The position numbers and the translations under genes were made by a program. From NCBI RefSeq assembly GCF_013386825.1, contig NZ_JACARC010000014.1, positions 62,001-126,000 on the forward strand: a stretch of DNA of 64,000 nt, in the 5' to 3' direction. Below, piece after piece: positions 37,268-45,460 of this stretch. The notes under the pieces were generated by a model, which ran no database searches, had not been told where the DNA came from, and was given only the letters and a program-made list of their open reading frames with translations. Each line of letters starts with the position of its first letter. The stretch's first letter is position 1. Source of the DNA: Pseudomonas sp. IPO3778. Its GTDB lineage: Bacteria > Pseudomonadota > Gammaproteobacteria > Pseudomonadales > Pseudomonadaceae.

Positions 37268-37833
37268 GCGCAGGCATCTGCGGTTCTCGCGCATTGTTTC
37301 GCGCACGCCCGTCGCGCACCTGGTCAATGCGCGAAGCCCTCCCCCGGCAAGGTTTCACGCCCCCTTCACGCAGCATATTCACGCACTGGGCCGCGTGATG
37401 CCCTGGAGGCCCGCAAATGCTCAAGCCTCAGCAAAGACCTCTGGACTGCGCAGTAACTGCGCAAATTGCGCGCAGGAAGTACGCGGTTCAGTACGCACGG
37501 TTGGTACGCATTCGGGTGCGTACTGGCAGCAGGTTCGCACTGAGGTTCGCACCTCTGGTTCGCACCCTCTTACGCGAACCTGGTGCGAACCCGGCCAGCG
37601 GTCACCACGCTGATTACCACGGGAAGTTACCAATGCGAGCGGTTGCCAGCCGCTGGTTTCCACTGTGGTTTCCACCAAAAGAAGGCGTTCTGACTGGCAA
37701 CCTCGGGAAATAGCGGCACATTGTCTTGAGGCACTCGCGGCAAGCGTTCGCCCCCATTGGCGAAACACGCTGCACACGACCACGCCCCATCTATTCAGCT
37801 ACATTCATTCGCATCACCGGAAGGGAGAAGGCT
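37268..37833. repeat. repeat-rich non-coding tract with successive short repeat families
   Basis: Ordered blocks are visible. TTCACGC occurs three times at 37354-37385 (within the segment duplicated at 22.3 kb). TGCGCA occurs repeatedly at about 37447-37475. GTACGCA and its complement lie at about 37492-37522. GGTTCGCAC is at 37532, 37544 and 37557, with the inverted GTGCGAACC at 37583. GGTTTCCAC lies near 37657 and 37668. The units share the outline GGTnnnCAC. This looks like one or more replication or protein-binding sites. Readable ORFs here are not believable genes. Confidence 0.5.
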
Positions 37834-38706
37834 ATGCCATCAATGGAAGTAGCTCTTGTGGGCGGAGAGCGGGCTGCGCCAGCGCCAGGCCTTAAAGGCG
37901 AGTGTCCGTTGTGCGGAAAACCCGCTCAGGCGAAATGCGGGCCAATCATTCGTTGGCACTGGGCACACGCTGGCCGAAGGCACTGTGACCCATGGATGGA
38001 AAACGAAGGCCCCTGGCATCGCGCCTGGAAAGCTCTGTTTCCGTTCGAGTGGCAGGAGGTAGTGGCCTATGACCATGCGGGCGAGAAGCATATCGCTGAT
38101 GTGAAGCGCCCAGACGGCACAGTGATTGAGCTCCAGAACTCTCAGATGAGCTTTCAGGAGATGAAAAGCCGCGAGGCGTTCTACGGGGAGCGCATGATCT
38201 GGATCGTAAACGGGGAGAAGTTCAAGAACCAAATCCGGATCAGTGATTCGTTGCCTGATCCACATCATGAGCGGATGCGTGATTTCAAACTGGGGATGCC
38301 GACCTATACAAAATGGTCCAAGCACTTAAGGCAACCATGTCACGACGGCAGCGCCTTTGGATACTTTCTTAAGAGCGATATCGCCGCAGACCCGTCGCGC
38401 GGTGCAATGTATGAATTGCATCACGGCAAGGCGTTCGAAAGTGTCGTGGCTAATTCGTACAGAGGCCAACATGCGTGGTCTTGGAAGAATCCCCGGGAAG
38501 GGTGGCTTTTGTCCCGGCGCACTGTTGTCTTTGATTTGGGCCAGGGAGAGATGTGGGCGCTAGCTAAATACGGAGACGATGGGGATCTATGCCTTCAGCG
38601 TGTGTCGATCAAAGCGCTGATGGATTCTCTGCTATCGGGCGCTGTACCCGATCTTAGCTATGCTGTCAGGCCTGCCCGGGATCTGATCGATCTTCCCGCA
38701 CTTTGA
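37834..38706 (+). CDS. CoiA-like predicted nuclease
   Basis: A 290-residue protein from ATG 37834 behind GGGAGAAGGCT. The N-terminal third has a zinc-binding look (CPLCGKPAQAKC, HWAH, CDPW), followed by the CoiA-type endonuclease-like core (EKHIADVKRPDGTVIELQNSQ) with the acidic residues of a PD-(D/E)XK fold, and ERMIWIVNG. CoiA is a competence protein in Gram-positives; in Pseudomonas islands such genes are of unknown role and may be nucleases acting on incoming or replicating DNA (inference). Confidence 0.8.
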   Translation: MPSMEVALVGGERAAPAPGLKGECPLCGKPAQAKCGPIIRWHWAHAGRRHCDPWMENEGPWHRAWKALFPFEWQEVVAYDHAGEKHIADVKRPDGTVIELQNSQMSFQEMKSREAFYGERMIWIVNGEKFKNQIRISDSLPDPHHERMRDFKLGMPTYTKWSKHLRQPCHDGSAFGYFLKSDIAADPSRGAMYELHHGKAFESVVANSYRGQHAWSWKNPREGWLLSRRTVVFDLGQGEMWALAKYGDDGDLCLQRVSIKALMDSLLSGAVPDLSYAVRPARDLIDLPAL

Positions 38707-39102
38707 CCACACTTTGACGGAATGGGGGACAAGCATCAGACCAAAACCCACGCCGGGTGGGCGTCTGAGGCTTATCGCGTGGCCAGCCCGTCAAACAAGC
38801 GCACCGTTGCCGCCGATACCCCTGACAGACCCCAGACGGATACGGCGCTCTCGGCCCGCCTACTTTTACCTGGCCTTTACCGAACCGCTGGCGAATGTGA
38901 GACAGGCATGAGACGGATTCGGCGAGCGCGGCCCCCTGAGATCGCGCAGCGGCCAATGTGGGCGGGGCTCACGCATTAGATGCGGCGAAATCCCGTATCA
39001 CATCTCTAGGCACTTTGCCGCCGGCAGACTCAAACCACGTAAAAGTGATTCCGGACGCTCACGGCGCCGGTGCTACGCTCTCTCGAAACACGGAGAGCCA
39101 CC
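38707..39102. other. gene-free spacer with CTTTGAC and GAC-type repeats
   Basis: No gene. It begins with ACTTTGACCACACTTTGACGG and contains CCTGACAGACCCCAGACGG and similar loosely repeated GAC(A/G)G units to about 38910. The rest is featureless; the promoter of the small gene at 39103 should be near 39050-39090. Confidence 0.35.
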
Positions 39103-39327
39103 ATGACGGATACCAAACTGATAGCCAGCCTGTTCGACCGCCTCAATCAAAACCAACTCGCCCTGGGCGCCGCGGTGGAGGAGCTTTGCAACTGGGTCGA
39201 ACAGCGCGGATCGGCAGACATTGCCAATAACGTGCGCGGCGCGCTGGAAACGCTCGACGAGAACCTGTTGTTCATTCGCCAGGGCATTGCTGAGCTCACC
39301 GTCGCCGGCAGCCTGGGGCAGTCCTAA
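39103..39327 (+). CDS. small conserved island protein
   Basis: A 74-residue acidic helical protein from ATG 39103 after CGGAGAGCCACC (MTDTKLIASLFDRLNQNQ...ENLLFIRQGIAEL). The wording recalls short proteins common in Pseudomonas integrated elements, with no assigned function. It is flanked on both sides by repeat-bearing non-coding DNA. Confidence 0.6.
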   Translation: MTDTKLIASLFDRLNQNQLALGAAVEELCNWVEQRGSADIANNVRGALETLDENLLFIRQGIAELTVAGSLGQS

Positions 39328-39787
39328 CGCTGGATAGGATTCTGGACAGGCTCTGGACGGCTAGATAGGCCGCAGTTCATCCAGGTCGGCCTGCGAGCTA
39401 AAGCCAGCAAAGGCTGGCGGCAGATCTGGCATGCGGCCGGGTAGCTACCTCGTCCAGAAACAGGGGTGAGCCGCGACAGTCGCTTGCGGGACAAGTGGCG
39501 CACGATCGAACCCGGCAAACGCGGCCATAATCCTTGACCAGCCTTGACGAAATTTTAGACAGGTCTTGACGGATTTATCTGACGCCACCAGCGGCGGGAA
39601 CGCTCAAAGCCAAGCAGGACAATGCTTTGCGGGAATTCGCGTGGCTAGGCCAGCACCAGCCTCGTCAAGAATTTAGGAGGAGGCCGTCAAGGTAAATGCT
39701 CGATCCAGATTCAAGTACTGAAAATGACATGGAGAAAAATATACATTTCAGGCAGTTACAAAAAAGTGAATTCAGTGAATGGCAAGC
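39328..39787. repeat. repeat-bearing non-coding tract (TCTGGAC and CTTGACGG units)
   Basis: TCTGGAC occurs at about 39343 and 39352 with complement GTCCAGA near 39452. CCTTGAC/TCTTGAC occur near 39533, 39543 and 39564, with complements GTCAAGA and GTCAAGG near 39665 and 39687. No gene is seen. It resembles the other two iteron-like tracts in construction but with a different unit. Confidence 0.4.
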
Positions 39788-39825
39788 CTGTCAACCGGAG
39801 TGTAAACTGTCAATCAAAGTGTAAA
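39788..39825 (+). promoter_or_regulatory. two tandem 19-bp direct repeats upstream of the TIGR04255 operon
   Basis: Bases 39788-39806 and 39807-39825 are back-to-back copies of CTGTCAAYCRRAGTGTAAA differing at three positions. They end 20 bases before the TIGR04255 start codon, the usual place for an operator. The HTH protein encoded second in the operon is the obvious candidate to bind it. Confidence 0.6.
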
Positions 39826-39845
39826 GTAGCCAAACGGGAGCTCTG

Positions 39846-40655
39846 ATGGGACGCAAAATGAAGAACGCGCCGGTGTATTTCGCCGTCGGCCAAGTGCAGC
39901 ACAATCCACTGCTGAACCTGAGCACCTTTCTTCCCGCAATCCAGGAGCGCTTGCGGAAAGCTGGCTACCCCGGCTTTAAGCACTCATCCAGCATGCAGTT
40001 CACACTGTCTCCTGCTATGGCGTCGTCTGAGAATGACCAAATGCCTCAACCTGGCCTTCAAAAAGTAGACAGGTATTTATTTTCAGACATCTGGGGCAAA
40101 AATGGCTTTTTACTACAATCAAATTCGTTAATGTTTCGCACAACCGAATATGACACATTCCCCGAGTTTCTAACTAGACTAGAACTTGGCCTATCTATTT
40201 TAGATGAGGTTGTAGGCGGACTTAGCTACTTCGACAGATTGGGGCTTCGGTATTTAGACGCTGTAGCTCCTCGTCCTGGTGAGTCTGTGAATGCATACCT
40301 TGCCAATGAAGTAACTGGACTACCAGCCAAGATATCTGATGCGACCTTCGCATATGCTTTCGCTGAAACTTCCATGCTCAGCGAAGGAATTGGCCAAGTT
40401 ATATCTCGCACTATCATCCAAGCGGGAGTATTGGGGTTCCCACCAGATCTTGGTCCAGATGACCTCGTGATAAACCCGCGATTCAAAGAAATTTCAGGCG
40501 AGCATGCGATGATTGACACTGATGGTTTCTCCGAAGGCCGCCATCAGTTTAATCTAGGATTAATCCGCGAAAAACTAGATTCGATACACGGACTTATTGA
40601 TAAGTGTTTTCATGCGACCGTGTCAGATCATGGTCGTGAACAGTGGAATGCTTAA
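39846..40655 (+). CDS. TIGR04255 family protein
   Basis: A 269-residue soluble protein from ATG 39846 behind CGGGAGCTCTG. It fits TIGR04255, a sporadically distributed family of unknown function, in its opening (APVYFAVGQVQHNPLLNLSTFLPAIQ), its RYLFSDIWGKNGFLLQSNSLMFRTTEYDTF core (split here as two neighbouring motifs) and the GLRYLD element. AT-rich compared with the core genome. It is the first gene of a three-gene operon with 13- and 12-base gaps. Confidence 0.75.
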   Translation: MGRKMKNAPVYFAVGQVQHNPLLNLSTFLPAIQERLRKAGYPGFKHSSSMQFTLSPAMASSENDQMPQPGLQKVDRYLFSDIWGKNGFLLQSNSLMFRTTEYDTFPEFLTRLELGLSILDEVVGGLSYFDRLGLRYLDAVAPRPGESVNAYLANEVTGLPAKISDATFAYAFAETSMLSEGIGQVISRTIIQAGVLGFPPDLGPDDLVINPRFKEISGEHAMIDTDGFSEGRHQFNLGLIREKLDSIHGLIDKCFHATVSDHGREQWNA

Positions 40656-40668
40656 AGGGAATTAGCAT

Positions 40669-41367
40669 ATGAGTATCCAAGCTTTAAGAACAAGCCCTGA
40701 GCTTTGTGAAGCTTTCAGAGTAGGTAATTTTATTGACAGGCATCGTGAGTTCAAAGCCTCGACTCCGACAAAAATTTATTCCGCGACAAAATTTGTTAGT
40801 GGGATGGGAGCGGCCATCGCATTATTAGTTGGTACTGGTGGGGCTCTGACACCGAGCTACGTTATGGAGCGCGACGTACGAGGATACAAGCTGCACGACT
40901 TTGGATATCAGCAAAAGCAGTTTGCTGAGGCTACTGTGCGCACTCAAGTCCATAGCTCGAACGATGACCTTGCATTTGTGAGATCTATTTTCAAACCGTC
41001 CGTCACTGAGCTGGCTAGTATTTTCGGCGTGTCTAGGCAGACAATATATAATTGGCAAGCCAATCAGCCCATTGCAGAACAAAATGAAAAGCTGGTAGTC
41101 CAGCTGGCCTTGGCTGCGGTAGCCGTCCATGCAGCAGAGCTCGACGTCACGCCGAGTGTTTTGAGGCGTAAGCTTCCAGGAGGAAAGACATTAATGGAGA
41201 GCGTTCGTGACGGTATCCCTGGCAGCGACGCCGCCTTCTCTTTAATTGAGATGATTCAAGATGAGGCTAGACAGCGGCAGACGGTAACTAACAGACTAGC
41301 AGGTCGCGGCATGCCGGCTGTTGACGTCACAGAAATAGGGAAATCTTACTACAATGAAAAGTCCTAG
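40669..41367 (+). CDS. HTH protein with a hydrophobic segment, second gene of the TIGR04255 operon
   Basis: A 232-residue protein from ATG 40669 behind AAAGGGAA. Residues about 42-65 are hydrophobic (KFVSGMGAAIALLVGTGG), perhaps one membrane span. Residues about 105-140 form a helix-turn-helix (VTELASIFGVSRQTIYNWQ). The remainder is helical. A DNA-binding protein that may also touch the membrane; it probably binds the tandem repeats at 39788. No family named. Confidence 0.6.
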   Translation: MSIQALRTSPELCEAFRVGNFIDRHREFKASTPTKIYSATKFVSGMGAAIALLVGTGGALTPSYVMERDVRGYKLHDFGYQQKQFAEATVRTQVHSSNDDLAFVRSIFKPSVTELASIFGVSRQTIYNWQANQPIAEQNEKLVVQLALAAVAVHAAELDVTPSVLRRKLPGGKTLMESVRDGIPGSDAAFSLIEMIQDEARQRQTVTNRLAGRGMPAVDVTEIGKSYYNEKS

Positions 41368-41379
41368 CGTGTAGCTCAG

Positions 41380-42246
41380 ATGATTAAATGGGGACGCGGT
41401 ATTGCGTGGAGGCAAGGTCATTTTCTGAGTGCAGAATGCATAGCCGCACTTGGAATTAACGGCGGAGTCGACCCTGAAAAATTAGCAGTAGTAGTCGTCT
41501 CCCATGATTGCGACTTGGCTCAACCATCTGACTCTGAAGAGTTTGTGGAAGTGGTCATGGGGACCTTTTTGGACACGTTACCCGATGGTAATTTTACGAA
41601 CTGTAAAAATCTTCGGCGGCTCCACATTGAATGTTCTGGGGGCAAGAACGTACGTGTGCTTGATCTAGACACTTCAAGAAGACTGCTTTTACACAAAGAC
41701 TTGATCGACGCTGCAGGCACTGCTTTGGTTCAGCACCAGCCGTGCGAACTGCATAGGATGACGCCTAGAGAGCGCAATATACTTCAGCAGTGGTTAGCCG
41801 CACGTTATAAGAGAGCTGCGTTTCCAGACGAGTTCGATCGTCGCCTCAAATATGAAACCGGCGTTGCTGAAAGGCTTGCGAAAGCGTTCAAAGATAGTGG
41901 CACGCATGTCATAGCTGTTTTTTTCGATGTGGATCAGGGAGAGGAAAATGCCAGAGACGGCGAGGATGATACTTACGAGCTGACGATCACACTTCTGTAC
42001 GCCACCAACGATGATCCTCAAGCGTCAAAAAGTATAGCTATGAAGGCTGCCGAGAAAGTCGCGGAAATCTTCAAAGCCCGCTGCTTTCTGGCGAAAAATT
42101 CAGTTCAATCCTGGCGGTGGATAGAACTCCAAGATGTCGAGGTTATCGCCGATACCGCCCTCAGCTTTGCTCAGTCCCAACTGCTTACGAGATGGCATGC
42201 CGACCATATAAGCCTCCGTACAGATCCTCCACAACCAATGATGTAG
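41380..42246 (+). CDS. protein of unknown function, third gene of the TIGR04255 operon
   Basis: A 288-residue soluble protein from ATG 41380. Near residue 40 it has a striking VVVVSHDCDLAQP motif followed by EEFVEVVMG; a His-x-Cys-x cluster of this kind could bind metal or be catalytic. Later parts are charged (MTPRERNILQQWLAARYKR, DVDQGEENARDGEDD). No family recognised. Its translation start has a weak ribosome site, so it may depend on the upstream genes. AT-rich. Confidence 0.6.
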   Translation: MIKWGRGIAWRQGHFLSAECIAALGINGGVDPEKLAVVVVSHDCDLAQPSDSEEFVEVVMGTFLDTLPDGNFTNCKNLRRLHIECSGGKNVRVLDLDTSRRLLLHKDLIDAAGTALVQHQPCELHRMTPRERNILQQWLAARYKRAAFPDEFDRRLKYETGVAERLAKAFKDSGTHVIAVFFDVDQGEENARDGEDDTYELTITLLYATNDDPQASKSIAMKAAEKVAEIFKARCFLAKNSVQSWRWIELQDVEVIADTALSFAQSQLLTRWHADHISLRTDPPQPMM

Positions 42247-42634
42247 TGCATGCTACTGAATGGCTCGGATTGGCCACCACCCCGTTCTGGGGTGGTGACG
42301 CGAAGCACTGTCAGGTACGCATAGCACGAGGAAGATATTCGACACCTCGTCCTCAGAGGAAGTCTTTGCAAAGGCTCGTCGAAGCGATCAGGTCATTTTA
42401 TCGAGACAGTCTGTATTGCTCATCGAGGCGCTACGGACGCACCAACATATCTGCAGATTTCGAAGTTCAGCCAGGATAGCTGTACCGTTTGTCGGAAGCA
42501 GGGCGTCGCCTCTTTAGGTTATTTCTCGGAGATCGGATGCAGGTCCGAGGTACCCCAGCAGGCAGTACCATGTATCCCATGGTGTATCCCTTAAAAAAAC
42601 AAAATAAAAATATCCTTAAAAAACAACATGATAA
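42247..42634. other. gene-free stretch with a strong hairpin
   Basis: No gene seen. CACCACCCC at 42275-42283 and GGGGTGGTG at 42289-42297 form a perfect 9-bp stem with a 5-base loop 29 bases after the operon's last stop; no U tract follows, so it is a weak terminator or a decay barrier. Near 42571-42592 the direct TGTATCCC repeat (TGTATCCCATGGTGTATCCC) precedes an A-rich run. Confidence 0.4.
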
Positions 42635-42666
42635 TGTGTAGGTTCAAGTGCCTGTGTAGCCACCAA
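42635..42666 (+). other. possible attachment site: tRNA-Met-like 3' end
   Basis: TGTAGGTTCAAGTGCC and TGTGTAGCCACCA resemble the T-arm and acceptor 3' strand of a tRNA ending in GTAGCC-ACCA, as elongator tRNA-Met does. The T loop appears to carry an extra base and no 5' tRNA half is present. With the terminator just downstream this looks like the duplicated 3' end left by an island that inserted in a tRNA gene. The intact tRNA is not in the window. Confidence 0.4.
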
Positions 42667-42667
42667 G

Positions 42668-42706
42668 TACTAAAAACGGCTTACCGAAAGGTAGGCCGTT
42701 TTTTTA
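42668..42706 (+). terminator. rho-independent terminator
   Basis: AAAAACGGCTTACC, GAAA and GGTAGGCCGTTTTTTT form a long stem with a tetraloop and T run. This shape commonly follows tRNA genes in Pseudomonas. Confidence 0.8.
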
Positions 42707-42899
42707 TGCCCGCTGAAAAGTACACGGCGTCCAGCCGTGGGAACGATCCCGTGACGACGCCTTTTTCGAACGGGAAGCCATCCAAGCTCAACCGTTTAAA
42801 TCAATTCAAATGAATGCACTTGCGTTTGATATATACGCTATGGTGCTGAAAACCGCCCCTGCCCCGCCCCCTTGCATAAACACCCGATTCGGAGCCCGA

Positions 42900-43718
42900 A
42901 TGGACCTTGCGCAGCGCAACAACGTAAATGTATCGGGCCAAGGGCCGGCGACACTGGTGTTCTCCCATGGCTTTGGCTGCGACCAGAGCATGTGGCGTTA
43001 TCTGGCTCCATCGTTCTCTGACCGGTTCAGGGTCGTCCTCTACGACTTGGTAGGCGCCGGCCGATCAGACCTGCGCGCCTATGACAAAACCCAATACGAA
43101 CGCCTCGGCCGGTATGCGCAAGACCTTGGCGAAATCATCCATCAGTTCGCCGAAGGCCCGGTCATCCTGGTGGGCCATTCCGTCAGCGCCATGATCGGCG
43201 CGCTGGCCGACAGGCAAGCACCGGGGCAAATTGCCGGCCACGTGATGATCGGGCCGTCACCCTGTTACATCGACTCCGGCGACTACGTGGGCGGTTTCAC
43301 GCTCAAGGACATCCAGTCGCTGCTGGACACCCTGGACAGCAACTACCTGGGCTGGTCGAGCACGATGGCGCCCGCGATCATGGGGGCACCTGACCAGCCT
43401 GCACTGGGTGAAGAACTCACCAACAGTTTTTGCCGGACCGAGCCCGATATAGCCAAGCAGTTTGCCCGGGTGACATTCATGGCGGATAACCGCGCCGATG
43501 TGAACGGCCTGCAAACCCCCACCCTGATCCTGCAGTCCACAGACGACTTGATCGCTCCCGTGGCCGTGGGCGAGTACTTGCACGCCATTATGCCCAACAG
43601 CGAATTTTGCCTGGTCGACAACGTCGGCCACTGCCCTCACATGAGCGCCCCTGAGGCGTGCCGCGTCGCAATGGACGGGTTCCTCCGTCCGTGGGAAGGG
43701 CCGACTGGTGGCGTCTGA
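42900..43718 (+). CDS. RsbQ-like alpha/beta hydrolase
   Basis: A 272-residue protein from ATG 42900 behind GGAG (MDLAQRNNVNVSGQ...). An alpha/beta-hydrolase fold with oxyanion region SHGFGCDQSMW, nucleophile elbow VGHSVSAMIG (Ser), acid in LQSTDDLIAP and His in DNVGHCPHMSAP. RsbQ in Bacillus works with the PAS phosphatase RsbP in energy-stress sensing. Here it overlaps the start of a PAS histidine kinase by 11 bases, so it may supply a small-molecule signal to that PAS domain (inference from the RsbQ/RsbP pairing). Confidence 0.85.
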   Translation: MDLAQRNNVNVSGQGPATLVFSHGFGCDQSMWRYLAPSFSDRFRVVLYDLVGAGRSDLRAYDKTQYERLGRYAQDLGEIIHQFAEGPVILVGHSVSAMIGALADRQAPGQIAGHVMIGPSPCYIDSGDYVGGFTLKDIQSLLDTLDSNYLGWSSTMAPAIMGAPDQPALGEELTNSFCRTEPDIAKQFARVTFMADNRADVNGLQTPTLILQSTDDLIAPVAVGEYLHAIMPNSEFCLVDNVGHCPHMSAPEACRVAMDGFLRPWEGPTGGV

Positions 43719-44904
43719 CGCGCCGCTGGCACCCGAGGCTGGCGCCCTGTTCGATGGCGCCCCCTGCGGGCTGGTGGTCACACTGGCGGACGGCACCATC
43801 CAACAAGCCAACACCACCTTCAGCGACTGGATCGGCTTTCGCCCGGAGGAACTGGTGGGCAAGCGATTTCAATCGCTGCTGACCATGGGTGGCCGCATTT
43901 TCCACCAGACGCACTGGGCGCCCCTCATGCAAATGCAGGGTTCAGTGGCGGAGGTAAAACTGGACCTGGTGCGCCGTGATGGCAGCACCGTCACGATGTT
44001 GCTCAACGGCATTCGCAGGGAGCACCCGAGCGGCGTTTTTCACGAACTCGCCTTGTTTGGCACCACCGATCGCGACAAGTACGAACAGGAGTTGCTGAAG
44101 GCCAGGCAGCTGGCAGAAGAGTCATTGGCAAAAAAAATTGAAGCCGAAACCGCCTTGCACGAAGCACAAGACAAACTTCAGGTGGCCTATGAAAAGGCCC
44201 ATCACCGAGCCCTGTTTGCCGAGCAAATGGTCGCCATCGTCAGCCACGATTTAAAAAACCCCATGACCGCCATCAAGATGGCTTCGGACTTTCTCAGCCG
44301 CGGTGAGCGCTCGCCCAACGATATCAAGATGATCGGGCATATCAGCCAATCGGCGCACCGGGCAGAACGGATGATTGGCGACTTGCTGGACTTCGCGCTC
44401 GCCCGGGCCGGCCGCGGCATTGCCGTCACGCCCAAACCCACAGACCTGCAACGCCTCGTGAAACGCAGCATGGAAGAACTGAGCGTTACCTTCCCGTCTG
44501 CGTTGCTGAACGTGAACGTCCAGGGTGAAGGTTCGGTGATTCTGGATGCGGACCGGATTCAGCAGGTCATCGGGAACCTCATCGCCAACGCAGTCGCCTA
44601 TGGCGATACGGCCCGGCCGATTACCGTTAACGCTCATCTCGACGACCACGCCGCCGTGTTGAGCGTCCAGAACTTTGGCAACCCCATCGCCGCGTCCACG
44701 CTGGCCACCCTATTCGAACCGATGACCCGAGGCGTCAGCGGCGACAGCGACGCGCGCAGCGTGGGGCTAGGATTGTTCATCGTCAAACAGATCGCAGAGG
44801 CCCATGAGGGGTCGGTGTCGATTGCGTCGACCGCAGAGGCCGGCACGTCCTTCACGGTGACGTTCCCAAGGAACCCTGCCCCTTCACAGGAACGTGATAC
44901 ATGA
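43708..44904 (+). CDS. PAS-domain sensor histidine kinase
   Basis: A 398-residue soluble kinase from GTG 43708. PAS domain at about residues 10-120 (FDGAPCGLVVTLADGTIQQA, ELVGKRFQSLLT), a coiled linker (about 125-180), HisKA with the phospho-acceptor VSHDLKNPMTAI (about 185), and HATPase with N-box LIANAVAY and G-box VGLGLFIVKQIAEAH. No membrane segment. Translation is coupled to the RsbQ-like hydrolase. No response regulator is adjacent. Confidence 0.9.
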   Translation: MASDAPLAPEAGALFDGAPCGLVVTLADGTIQQANTTFSDWIGFRPEELVGKRFQSLLTMGGRIFHQTHWAPLMQMQGSVAEVKLDLVRRDGSTVTMLLNGIRREHPSGVFHELALFGTTDRDKYEQELLKARQLAEESLAKKIEAETALHEAQDKLQVAYEKAHHRALFAEQMVAIVSHDLKNPMTAIKMASDFLSRGERSPNDIKMIGHISQSAHRAERMIGDLLDFALARAGRGIAVTPKPTDLQRLVKRSMEELSVTFPSALLNVNVQGEGSVILDADRIQQVIGNLIANAVAYGDTARPITVNAHLDDHAAVLSVQNFGNPIAASTLATLFEPMTRGVSGDSDARSVGLGLFIVKQIAEAHEGSVSIASTAEAGTSFTVTFPRNPAPSQERDT

Positions 44905-45455
44905 CGTTCCCCACCGCCGGCATTCGCACCGCCCGGCTTTTACTGCTCCCCGCGCAGCCTTCCCACGCTTGTGCCCTGCAAGCGTACCTGCGGGAAAACC
45001 GCGATTACCTCCAGGCTTGGGAACCCTCGCGTGACGAGGCGTTTTTTGAACTGGACACCATCACCGAACGCCTCGAAACCATGGCCGACAAAACCGCCAG
45101 TGGCGAAGCGTTGCACCTGCTGTTGTTCAGCCAGGACAAGATCGTTGGCGCCTGCAACTTCAGCAACGTCGTGCGCGGTGCATTCCAGGCCTGTCACCTG
45201 GGTTACGCGCTGGCTGAGTCCGCCCAAGGCCAGGGCCTGATGCATGAAGCGCTGAAGGCGGCGATTGCTCATGTGTTCGATGAAATGCAACTACACCGCA
45301 TCATGGCCAACTACCGCCCCGAGAATGAGCGCAGCGCGCGCCTGTTGGCACGGCTGGGTTTTGAGCGGGAGGGTGAAGCGCGGGCGTATCTCAAGATCAA
45401 CGGGGTGTGGGCCGACCATGTATTGACCGCCCTGATCAACCCCAAAGACAGTTAA
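44901..45455 (+). CDS. GNAT acetyltransferase, RimJ/RimL type
   Basis: A 184-residue protein whose ATG overlaps the kinase stop by four bases. N-terminal IRTARLLLLPAQPSHA, acetyl-CoA loop with GYALAESAQGQGLMHEAL, and C-terminal ENERSARLLARLGFEREG are RimJ/RimL-type features. It should acetylate an N-terminal alpha-amino group of a ribosomal protein or another small substrate. Coupling to the kinase may be only transcriptional. Confidence 0.88.
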   Translation: MTFPTAGIRTARLLLLPAQPSHACALQAYLRENRDYLQAWEPSRDEAFFELDTITERLETMADKTASGEALHLLLFSQDKIVGACNFSNVVRGAFQACHLGYALAESAQGQGLMHEALKAAIAHVFDEMQLHRIMANYRPENERSARLLARLGFEREGEARAYLKINGVWADHVLTALINPKDS

Positions 45456-45460
45456 ACCAC

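Noticed and set aside
37410..37720. Possible CRISPR array because of evenly spaced short repeats
   Set aside because: Units are 7-9 bases, change from block to block and lack spacers of constant length; no cas genes are nearby.
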